64,000 bases of DNA, taken from assembly GCA_030704615.1 (NCBI GenBank), contig CM060734.1:18972001-19036000 (forward strand), written 5' to 3'. How positions within the stretch are numbered: the first letter of the stretch is position 1; each line of letters starts with the position of its first letter. Below, one piece after another: positions 55,272-64,000 of this stretch. The stretch comes from Takakia lepidozioides (taxonomy: Eukaryota; Streptophyta; Takakiopsida; Takakiales; Takakiaceae). Made by a program: the position numbers and the translations under genes. Below the pieces are notes generated by a model. That model searched no databases and was not told where the DNA came from. It was given only the letters and a program-made list of their open reading frames with translations.

Positions 55272-55716
55272 ATGCACTCCATCTCCAGAGATGGTTCAAA
55301 TAGCAGGGTGTGGGCAACGTTTTTCTATGAGGCCAACATACCATTCAACGTGGCACGGTTCTCATCGTTTGTTTCAGCTGTGAGAACAACTTCGGAGTCA
55401 AAATGCACGTACATACCACCTCCTTACAATGCTCTACGTACGGGATTGTTGGAAGAGGCCATGACTGACCTTTCAAAACGAGTAACAGAACGAACCGGGG
55501 ATTCATTGCGAAAATATGGAAATACATTATGTGCCAGATTGGAGCTCAGTCACAAACCGACCATTATTCAACATCATGCTCGTATGTCTAGCGGGGGAAC
55601 AATTTATAGGAGCTATTGACACAACCGGGGAATGGAAGGATGCACGTTACCAGTTTCAGGTGCTATCGAAAGCCATTGACTCTGTTGAACCAGACAAAAT
55701 TGTACAAATTTATTGA
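55272..55716 (+). pseudogene. hAT-type transposase fragment (DUF659 domain)
   Basis: The first frame reads FFYEANIPFNVARFSSFVSA and YIPPPYNALRTGLLEEA, followed by RVTERT and KYG; after a one-base shift near 55520 it continues DWSSVTNRPLFNIMLVCLAG, EQFIGAIDTTGEWKDARYQF and SVEPDKIVQI. This matches the DUF659 block of plant hAT-like proteins, including the DGW-type strand (here PDWSS) and the D-x-T-G step. The zinc finger before and the dimerisation region after it are missing. It shows that hAT enzymes able to mobilise elements like 1857-2674 existed in this genome. Confidence 0.8.
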
Positions 55717-55735
55717 TAACAAAGTGGACATTCCT

Positions 55736-55820
55736 GGACAATGGTTGGAGCCTCGACATGAGAGATATCAACGGAAAGGTCTCCGGTTCAAATCTGGTCG
55801 TAGGCTATGTGGAAAAAAAA
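55736..55820 (+). repeat. tRNA-derived SINE, copy 1
   Basis: GGACAATGGTTGGAGCCTCG ... GGTTCAAATCTGG (B box 55785-55797) ... TATGTGGAAAAAAAA. Directly repeated at 55862. Confidence 0.7.
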
Positions 55821-55861
55821 TGATGAGATATGGCTAAAACGAATTTCAAGTACTTTTGGTC

Positions 55862-55950
55862 GTTGGACAATGATTGGAGCCTCGACAAGAGAGATATCAA
55901 GGGAAAGGTCTCAGGTTCAAATCTGGTCGTAGGCTCTGTGGAAAAAAATG
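55862..55950 (+). repeat. tRNA-derived SINE, copy 2
   Basis: GGACAATGATTGGAGCCTCG ... GGTTCAAATCTGG (B box 55914-55926) ... CTGTGGAAAAAAAT. Confidence 0.7.
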
Positions 55951-56039
55951 ATTAGATATGGCGTGCTTCATATATTCATGCACTTGGAGATATATCAATA
56001 ATGATTGGATATATTACTACTCAATAAATTCATGAAAAA

Positions 56040-56180
56040 AATTAAATTGGGCCTTGACATGGGAGACGAACTTGGATACATAGGAGATAGCACTTGGGCT
56101 TAGATGACACTGAACACTTGGGCCTCTACAGAGAGATGCACTTGGATGCATGAATAGAAGATTGCACTTGGGCTTAAATG
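56040..56180 (-). repeat. Inverted relative of the 47190-48020 repeats
   Basis: TTGGATACATAGGAGATAGC, CACTTGGGCTTAGATGAC and CACTTGGGCCTCTACA are reverse complements of phrases in 47200-48010. Confidence 0.6.
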
Positions 56181-56739
56181 GGCCTCGACAGATAGGGCTC
56201 TATGTCCATGATGTCGTTCATCATGGACATCAGGGTTCATTATTGGCATGAAGGTTATGTCTGTTGGGAAAATTTTGGGAAAATTTTGGGTCCAGCTTTT
56301 GAGGCGGGTCCATTTTTTTTCCGCTCCCACTTTGGGCAAATTTATGTTTGCCATGGCCAAACAAACAATGGACCAATCAACAATACCAATTATTTGGGTC
56401 TAGAGGTATAAAAGTAGATAGTACACATCATGTTGGATATTATTGATGTCCCTGCTTTTTCATGTTCCTGTCTTTTTCCGGAGCTGGCACACCCCAAGTT
56501 CATCCATCTAAGCAGAAGCTTCATCCTTGTAAGTGCCCAAGCCTTTAAAATACATAAATAAATATAAATATATCAAACGACCTCCAAAGTAGGCCCATGC
56601 ACCTTTCACTTTATAGAAGATAATCTGCTCAATCTTGCCATCTTGCTCAAGTCGAGAAACAATCAAGGATCAAGGGTAAGGGAGATTAAAACAACTGACA
56701 AAATGCACCCAATATTGTGGAAAAAAACACATACCAATA

Positions 56740-57205
56740 TTGATTTCTTACACCTGCCAAAGAATTTTTGGTCTCAAGTTTTGGGCTTCACCCTACTGTA
56801 CCTTGGTATAGTATTCTTCAATGAGCACATTCATCCATCCTCATACTTTAGTTAAGGGAAAAAAAAATGTGGATGCGTTGCCAAGGCAAGCGTAAATTAT
56901 GGTGTCATCTGATGCCGATTAAATTAAATTGCAAGCTCTCAATAATAATAACACCTTTCCCCACTCCATCAGATTAGAACAATTGATTTTCTCATGAAAA
57001 AAAACATTAAAACAAAACACCGACCGATATCGATCTTTTCAGCTGCCAAATAATTTTGGTCTCAAGTTTCGGCTACTAACTTAGTGCTAGCCTCGTATAG
57101 TAATTTTCAATGTAGCATATTCATCCATCCTCATACTTTAGTTTTAAGAAAAACATGTGGATGCATTGCCAAAGCAAGTGTATGGTGTCACTTGACCCCC
57201 ATTAA
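56740..57205. repeat. Direct duplication of about 170 bp
   Basis: TTGGTCTCAAGTTTNGGCT ... CATTCATCCATCCTCATACT ... TGTGGATGCRTTGCCAARGC at about 56765-56895 and again at 57055-57180. Confidence 0.8.
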
Positions 57206-57249
57206 AATATGATGCAAGTTATTGAGTAGTAATATATCCAATCATTGTT

Positions 57250-57455
57250 CCAGGAAAGCCCACTTTGCTATTTTTCATGAATTTCCAGCGACCCAAAGCA
57301 CATGAAATTCTATATCTCCCACTTCGCAGGTCCGAAAATTGTTTTCATTTATTTTTTTTAAAGAAAAAAATTGGTGTGCACCTCCTCATCGAGGGCTTTC
57401 CAACGGTACCAGCACCAAGGCTGGCCCCGCGGTTTCGGAGATCTCAACGCTACAA
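57250..57455. repeat. Dispersed repeat, copy 2 (with 47447-47640)
   Basis: Matches 47447-47640 from CCAGGAAAGCCCACTTTGCT to CGGTTTCGGAGATCTCAACG. Confidence 0.8.
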
Positions 57456-57859
57456 TTGCTTTGGCGCAACATAAGAGGAAGGTAAGACTAGGGAGCTTGA
57501 CTCAGCCCAACACACCAATCAGCGCCTTGACAAGGTGTAAGGTACTTTGACCACATTTTCTCCATTGACTTGCATGTCTCCTCAAAGTCTCCCTCTACAA
57601 GAGAGCCAACAATCAAACAAACTACTTTGCTTGATATAGGCTATGGTAACAATGTTCTTTTCTCCATCCCATGATTTAAGCTCTAAGGGACTCCAAGTTT
57701 CCAATCCATGGGTAAGTCCGTGCCTTTATGAAAGGCGAACTTTATGTCCAAGTGTGGGGGCCAGGGGTCAACATCCCAATTGCCAAATTCCTACAATAGC
57801 AATACCTATACTGTAAACTTACTGCAAATTCCTGACAGTGTTTTCCCTCTTAAAATGCA

Positions 57860-57905
57860 TGGAGTGCCACCCAGGTGGTCCTGGGCTCAAATCCTGGATA
57901 CTATC
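57860..57905 (+). repeat. Possible SINE promoter boxes
   Basis: GTGCCACCCAGGTGG (A-box-like) followed by GGGCTCAAATCCTGG (B-box-like) only about 10 bp further, closer than usual. Confidence 0.3.
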
Positions 57906-59481
57906 CCTCTCATAACCAGGTTTGGCGGTTCAATTGATGAAAGGGGGTTATTTTTTCTGAATTGTCCCAGTAGTCAGGAGTCAGGACCAGGGCTGTGGGT
58001 TTTATTGAAGGACCACCAAAGTTAACCGGAATGTTGAGTAATAATGAGGGTGTGGAATCTCCCCACAGATGTGGTGGAAGTGTCCGGAGTGATTATGGCA
58101 GCGGGAATGGTTGTTGCCGCAGCGAAGACCAAAGCTTTATGGCTCTTGCGCAGTACCCGATCTCTTCAACAACCCAGCTCCGCACTGTGGGGATGACGCT
58201 CAAGCTGCTCAACAGACTCGTTCTTGGCCTCCTCTCTCATCAGGCTCAAGTTGGGCATGGTCCGTTATGATTGGGTCCTACACCAAGATCTCACTCTCTG
58301 TCTCTGTATCTCTCACACACACACCAAGGTGAGCTTCTCGTCTCTGTCTGTCGGAGAGTGTCAGACTTTGAGTGGGTCTTGGAGCTAAGGATCATGTGGA
58401 GTCTGGGCTCTGCACATACCAAGATCACAATGTGGGGTTAGTGTTGTGTTGGTGGCATGATCTGAGAGAGCGCCGGCGCGGAGACGGGTGGAGTGCATGA
58501 TATTGCAGCGGGGCAGCCTTGTTCATGCTGGAGCTCTTTATATTCTCCAGGTCAGTACTTGTCCAAACCCTCCAGCCCATTTCAAAAGTATGAATACAGC
58601 GTTCTACAACTATTTACTCGGCCTTTAGCATGACTAAAAGTGCTTGATGAAAGCTGTAGAGGGAGCCGGTTCCTCAGATTCTTAGAAAATCAACCGATCA
58701 ATCAAGTGTCCCTAGCACAGGTCTGGTGCGAAAGGAGGAAGCGTTATTCTACCAAAGCCTTGTCCTTTTTCTTTGAGTACAATATCATGATGGGCGATTT
58801 CTAGCCGGAGTCCTAGAGCACATTTTCTAGGGTTCCTCTCCCTGATGGGCGGAGCGCTTGTTTTTTTGGTAGGCCATTGCGGTGGTTGGTCTTCGGGGCC
58901 GGCAGATGAAGGTGGAGGGAGACCTCCTCAGAAGAACGGCTAAGGCTTACGTCGAGCGAAACAGGGGCAGTGCTACTTTGTCGACACAAATGTAAGTAAT
59001 TTAGAAGGCATTCTACCGGAATTCGGTGGAGCGAGACTGAAGATGAATCAAGGTCTCGGGGCTCTGAGATAGAGCGATGCGTAAATCTGAAACCATGAGT
59101 GCTGTATCAAGGGATTACAAACCTTTTATATCTGCATGGAGATGCCACGACAGGAAGTTTTGTACAGACAAAACGTGAGGTGTGTTACGCAGGCAAGTGG
59201 ATGGTGTGAACGGGAGAAAGGCCCTTTGTATGAGGATCGCAGTTATGCCTTACTTCTGCGTCCTTATACCAACTTTATTGGGTACATTGGTGGAAGGAAC
59301 TTCCGATTAAGTACCGAGAGAGGTCGCTGGTAAGAAATTTGCAGAGAAATGCTGAAGACAGGGGCTAAGAAACTCACACGTTCACGTGATTCATTCTCCT
59401 GCACTGGTGTCACCGAGTCGTCTCGTGACCTGTAAATCTAAATCCGAGTCACCGTGCAGTGGGGAAGTGGATGCGACTGAA
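57906..59481. other. Upstream region of the membrane protein gene
   Basis: No convincing protein. It should include the promoter and 5' UTR of the gene at 59482; I cannot place a TATA box with confidence. A CT-microsatellite-like stretch (CTCACTCTCTGTCTCTG) is at 58288-58310. Confidence 0.4.
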
Positions 59482-60570
59482 ATGGCGGCGTCCCAAATCT
59501 TGGCAATAGGCCTCAGCGTAGTCATCGGTGGGTTCATTCTATTGTTGCTTGGGGAGCTCTATTATCTTCTTTGTTGGCGGAGGCGACCAATTACAAACGC
59601 ACGAGTGAACAGCATTGCTCAGGACCTTCTGGTATCTGTCGAAGGTGGGGAGATGGAGGTAAATTTGGACGTTGCTTTCACTGGCACCTGTGGAGGCTAC
59701 CAGGTTTCAGCCCTTCACGCTGACATTGTTAACAAGCATGCTGAACTGGTTGAAAAGCTCTTTCCTTTAGCATTCAATGCTGATACAGAGGGAATCCCTT
59801 TGCACACATTGTTGGGTCCACCTCGCATGCTTTTCACCATCAAGGAAGAGACCAAGGAGGATTTAGAAGGCATCACATTCGACAACAAGAGTATGTGGAG
59901 GTCCACAGAAAAGAGTTTGGACAGCTTGCAGTTGTCTTTGGACACAGTAATAAGCCCAACAGACAGCCCCTATATTACCCCCCCTTCATCTCCGCCGTCC
60001 ACTAGCCCCGATAAGACCCCCCCAATAACCCCATTGTCAAGCCTGCAGACCCTCTCACCTACTTGTACCCTACCTTTTTTCTCACCTTCCTTCGAGTGTT
60101 TCAACACTCCCCTGGACTCAATTCCTCCCATTGGCTTTGGTGTGGGACTTCTTCCCCCTTCAGTCGGAGGTTTTCTGGAGCAAGCTTTTTCTTCAACACC
60201 TCCAATACCCTCTTCTCCTACAGCCTCCATCCTATTGTCGTCTTCTCCCAAGACTTCCTGTAGAGCCCCATCTCCCAGCAGATCCCCTTTCCTAGCATTG
60301 GCTTCCCCCAAAAGCCCTTTCTTGCTGCCACCTTCCTCAAATTCCCATATTTTAGCGACAGCCTCTCCTAAGACGTCCTTGCTGGTGTCGTCCTCCCCCC
60401 AGACCCCGTTCTTTGTGACCACACCCAGAAGTCCTAAGGAGGATTTGTCCAATACTACTTCCTCTTCCCCTCCAGTCATGACCTTCTGTACTAGTTTTGG
60501 CCCAAAGAAGGGACCTTTAAGCCCCAGCCAACCTTCCTCTGGTCACAGTCCCCTGTATGCAGCAATGTAG
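59482..60570 (+). CDS. Single-pass membrane protein with Pro/Ser-rich tail
   Basis: Open frame of 362 residues from ATG at 59482 (context GAAATGGCGGCG, strong plant initiation); the open frame extends 32 codons further 5' but without another ATG. Residues 5-27 form one hydrophobic helix (ILAIGLSVVIGGFILLLLG) followed by ELYYLLCWRRR, an anchor with a positive cytosolic flank. A soluble segment (about 40-160) precedes a long low-complexity tail rich in Pro, Ser and Thr with repeated SPKTS / SPKSP / SSPQTP motifs, likely disordered and phosphorylatable. The layout resembles a plant family of short N-terminally anchored proteins of unknown role. It is single-exon and undamaged, unlike everything else in the window, so probably a functional host gene. 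Confidence 0.8.
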   Translation: MAASQILAIGLSVVIGGFILLLLGELYYLLCWRRRPITNARVNSIAQDLLVSVEGGEMEVNLDVAFTGTCGGYQVSALHADIVNKHAELVEKLFPLAFNADTEGIPLHTLLGPPRMLFTIKEETKEDLEGITFDNKSMWRSTEKSLDSLQLSLDTVISPTDSPYITPPSSPPSTSPDKTPPITPLSSLQTLSPTCTLPFFSPSFECFNTPLDSIPPIGFGVGLLPPSVGGFLEQAFSSTPPIPSSPTASILLSSSPKTSCRAPSPSRSPFLALASPKSPFLLPPSSNSHILATASPKTSLLVSSSPQTPFFVTTPRSPKEDLSNTTSSSPPVMTFCTSFGPKKGPLSPSQPSSGHSPLYAAM

Positions 60571-62786
60571 CCAGGAGGATATTTAAAGCAGCACTCCCTC
60601 AGTGACAGATGCAATGATCTGCAGCTAGGCCACCTTGCATGGGTGCATTGCTGGAATGGATGGCAATTTGCCGTCTTTCAATAAGATAGTTCTAGTTCTG
60701 ATGACAGTTGCCGGGGATCTGCATTCTAGCTGAATTAGTTTGTTCTTTGAGCTACAGCTCGCTCTAAGTGGGAGTATTCGAAGACTAGCTAATCAGTCTC
60801 TGTACTTACACAGACTTGTGCAATCTTAAACTTTCCCCAGTAATGAAGGCGTTGGTTAGTGGGGCTATTCAACTCGTTGACCTTAGTATTTCAAACCCAG
60901 TCTCTGTATGGAACAGTCGTGAATATTTCACATGTTGGTGTGGAGCAAGCCCTGGTGGGTTGTAGAGATGCAGACAGAACAAACAAATGGGCTTCAAAAA
61001 TGATACTTTGCACTTGTTAATGTGTCCCTGATGTCAGCCCTCTTGTGACTCAATCTTCCCACTGCTACATGGTGCGGAGGTTTGTGACCCTTTCGTGAGG
61101 ATCCGTTTGACGCTTTCAAGTAAAGCAGTGAAGCCAAAACGTACCAGACTCCCAAGGAAGCTATTTCTCAGTCCAGACACGCACACACCTAGTTATAAAC
61201 GTTCTGATGATCTTGAAATCAGGCTGCTCAAGGTCTCCACGAGTGCACCTCACCAAGAACGAGCGAGTTAAAAAATCGAAGACTCCTCGTAGATGAAGAC
61301 ACGTCGTAATCAGCGACTTCGTAGGTAGTGAAACTTTAGGAGGTGCAACTTGCATCTCCCTACAATGTCAACCCACCCCGGTCCCCCATTTACTTCACTT
61401 TCTTATTAGAGGAAACCGTGTATCTTCCATAATAAGGGATTCAGAATCTGCATCCTACTTGTGTGCAATTGAAAAGGCTACCCGGAATGTTCATAGTTAT
61501 TAGCATCTTAATGTTGTCTTTGAATGTTCCTTCCCTGTGGACTTCTTCGTAAATCGTCGGGGCCCACCAACCTCTGTGAGTCTTCAAAGTTACAAGGTTA
61601 GCCACCGGTCCTTCTATATGTAAGTTACGTACCTGTTGTCATGCACGTCTGTCTCGGAGTATGGAACGATCGCAACAGCCAAAATCCGTGGGACCCACAC
61701 GCAAGCCTTAAGTGCTTTTGCATAATTGCTCGTGCCTCGCACGTATACTGATCTTGCAGATCACCTTCCATGTTGGTACTGCTGTGTGTACCTACAACGG
61801 AGGGCTGGCTGCTTATCGATGCACACGACATTCATGCATCCTCTCATGATCATCAGTAGGATGCATTTTGGAATAAGATGAGAACAAGATGAAGGCGTGC
61901 AACAACAAGCAGCTTTGGTTGCAGACTGTCACTCACGAGAAACGATATTGCAGTGGGGATTTTAATCTGCGTTTATGGACTCGTGCGCTTTCTGTCATCA
62001 TACGGTTTCGTCAGTTTGAGGTTTGTTGGGACGTTCTTGCCGTTCTGGGAGGTAATAATAAGTCTGTTTCTTGGTCTATTCCTTTCTTGCACTGATGAGA
62101 GGAGCTTCTCCTTGAGGGGCTGCTGAAAAGCATTCCAATTTGCACTTCACTGTTGTTTTCTGCAATTTACTCTCCTTCAAAATTCCAGAATACTTGACTG
62201 TCTTGTCAACTACCGGAAGTACATTACCCAATAGACTGAATGTTTGAGCTAGTTCAAAGTTCAAACACAACAAAGAGGGATATTATTACTATTCTCATTT
62301 TTGCAAGAGGGGACAGAGGCCCTGGACAAGTATGTTTTTATTGTGTGGGACCTTCTAGGGCCTCTCCCAAAAGAAACTATTTACGTCCGATCTATGAAAG
62401 AATAGATCCCCTTGACATGTTCACTGAAAAATCATATAGGTCAATCAAAAGAAGAAGATGATCTCTATTGCACATCCAATGCAGCACAACTTGGAGAGCA
62501 ACTCCACTGTAAAGCAAAATGCAGACCTCTCGTTTTCACTACTCATTTTAGAAAATTGTTATCTCAATAGCTTCGTGTGACTCTTCATCAACTCTTTTCT
62601 ATGTTCCTCCGCACTGAACATTCTGGAAACGAATCTCTGATGCAATGGAACACGGGGAGTGGAGAAGTTGTCACTGTCCGGCCTGTGCGAGTCCGCATCC
62701 GAACCAGGAGGGGTGTTCAATTTCTGTTTACAAGAGCCGAATCTCTCCTCGCCCTCCAGATGCGGAACTCTGGACACCAGAGGAGT
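60571..62786. other. 3' UTR and intergenic sequence
   Basis: After the stop, about 200-300 bp is probably 3' UTR. Short frames further on, such as 62559-62792 (-), have no recognised domain. The retroelement at 62787 inserts next to ACACCAGAGGAGT. Confidence 0.4.
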
Positions 62787-64000
62787 TGTCAAGTTATTTC
62801 ACCACTAGTGTGAAACTAGCTAGAAAATAGCTAGCTTTTACATATTGACATTTGGGATTGGCCCAAGTGTCAATCCAGGGATCAAGGTAAATTTAGGCCC
62901 TGGAGTGGTTATCTTCACGGCAAGCGCGGGAGGCCCATCTTTCTCGAGTTGAGCCTCACCGCGCCTAGCTATGGCGCCGTAGTGTGGATTCCCCATTGAT
63001 TGGGGTGGACTTGGCTTAACTTGTATTTGAGTGATGAGGTTATATATGCATGAGTTTATGCTTCAGCTTTGTGAGCTCGCATGAGCTTGTGCTTGTATTC
63101 TTCTTCTTTATCACTCGAGAAAGATGAGCTCGTATCTGTGAGTGCCAGATACGAGTTAGTTGTAGCACTTGTGGGAGAGAAACCAGGTTGTTATGCAAAG
63201 AGCACCGTGGAGTTCTTGGTTGTTAGGAGCGGAGGCGATGTGGGTTACAAGGTGGTAGACCTTGGCATTCGAGCTTCAGCTTCAGAGATGAAAGCACCAT
63301 GCTGCAGGTAATTCCAGAGCACCTTGATGGTTTCAGATTGTGTACATGCATGATGAGCAAGCACGATTGGGAAGAGGATCAGTCAAGAGCAGGTTATAGT
63401 GACTTTGGTGGCAAAGCTGAGAACTGGCCTTGGGAATGCGAGCTTTCATTGTGTGAAGGATTGCAAGACCAAGTGCATGTGTGGAGCATGCATTCAGCCT
63501 AGTTAGGCCTCCATCTTTAAGCTTTGGAAAGCTAGAAGAGAAGGTAAGGGGCTGATCTGCTCTTATGTGACAGTCCGACACTTGTAGAGCGTGTTCTGAG
63601 TTGGGGTTTCAACTACAAGCCTAGATAGAGCATGGCTCTTGAAATGGCAGGTGTAGGGGGCTGGAATAGGCTCTAAGACACATTCTATGGCCAAGGAGAG
63701 CGCATGAATAAGTGCTCACAAGGGCTGGAAACCAGCAAGGCTCGGTTGTTTGCCATTGAGTTGAGTGACGGGTTTTGGGATCTAAGTGAGAAAGAGGGCT
63801 TGGATTGTGGCAAACATCTTCCTCATGACTTGGAGCTATTATTGGTAGTGTGTGGGAGCCGAAGAGAGAAAGAATACCTTGCTGATTTCCTCACAGCCGC
63901 CATAGCTCGGTGCAAAAAAAGCTTAGAATTCAAGGAAATACTAACCCTAGCTTGGTGTGGCTAAACCCCTTTGGAGAAATGGCTAAACTGCCATGAGCAG
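62787..64000 (+). mobile_element. 5' end of a second split-repeat retroelement (cut by the window)
   Basis: It starts with repeat A (TGTCAAGTTATTTCACC ... CTTTATCA), again with no B repeat in front, then the same leader: the conserved 10-bp stem-loop, TGTAGCACTTGTGG, the GCAGGTAATTCCAGAGCACC segment and the GCCATAGCTCGGTG stretch. It has about one of the 110-bp leader repeats where the first copy has four to five. The window ends just before the expected minisatellite. Coding frames here are leader sequence, not genes. Confidence 0.92.

Noticed and set aside
59386-59481. Upstream extension of the membrane protein frame
   Set aside because: The extension begins at a GTG and lacks an ATG; the ATG at 59482 has a good context and directly precedes the membrane helix.

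Overview
This window is nuclear DNA from a land plant with a large, repeat-rich genome. The evidence is short GT-AG introns of about 90-150 bp, PPR gene fragments, L1-type LINEs with a plant RVT zinc-binding tail, a Ty3/gypsy polyprotein, MULE and hAT transposases, CACTA-like ends and tRNA-derived SINEs. A fern or lycophyte is my guess; the sequence does not prove the clade. Only one ordinary host gene looks intact: a single-pass membrane protein at 59482-60570 (+).

Layout. 230-2770: palindromic tandem repeats and a duplicated AT-rich segment, split by a non-autonomous hAT element (1857-2674) with an exact 8-bp target duplication. 3190-9850: a nearly full-length L1-type LINE (+) abutting, tail to tail, a 5'-truncated relative (-). 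9851-31644: a nested structure. The outermost layer is a MULE transposase gene (-), with its N-terminal half at 30148-31644 and its middle at 9851-10269. It is split by a TIR element (10280-30137, about 8.1 kb net, here called element X) flanked by the 10-bp direct repeat TCCTGCTTGG. Joining the two sides at one copy of that repeat continues the MULE reading frame exactly. Element X carries a head-to-head pair of genes of an unrecognised family, an array of AAATGCGGNNCCGCATTT palindromes, an intron-containing beta-class-like amino-methyltransferase gene, and a SWIM zinc-finger gene. An 11.7-kb Ty3/gypsy-type element (15973-27704) sits inside an intron of the methyltransferase gene. This retroelement encodes its own cytosine-5 DNA methyltransferase and a PHD finger behind the integrase, and its terminal repeats have a split (A1 ... 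B1-A2-B2) arrangement instead of two simple LTRs.

31645-58000: mostly intergenic repeat debris: a third LINE fragment, a palindromic satellite, an 800-bp inverted repeat, SINEs, CACTA-like ends, a solo terminal repeat of the same retroelement family, two PPR fragments and an hAT (DUF659) transposase remnant. 59482-60570: the host membrane protein gene. 62787-64000: the 5' end of a second copy of the split-repeat retroelement, cut by the window end.

How it fits together. Two unrelated DNA-methyltransferase-like genes lie in two mobile elements nested in each other and in a MULE. Most element genes are decayed. Many premature stops are TAG or TGA at places where CAG, CGA or TGG is expected, which fits C-to-T decay of methylated cytosines. 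All functions are inferred from motifs read by eye; no database search was run.
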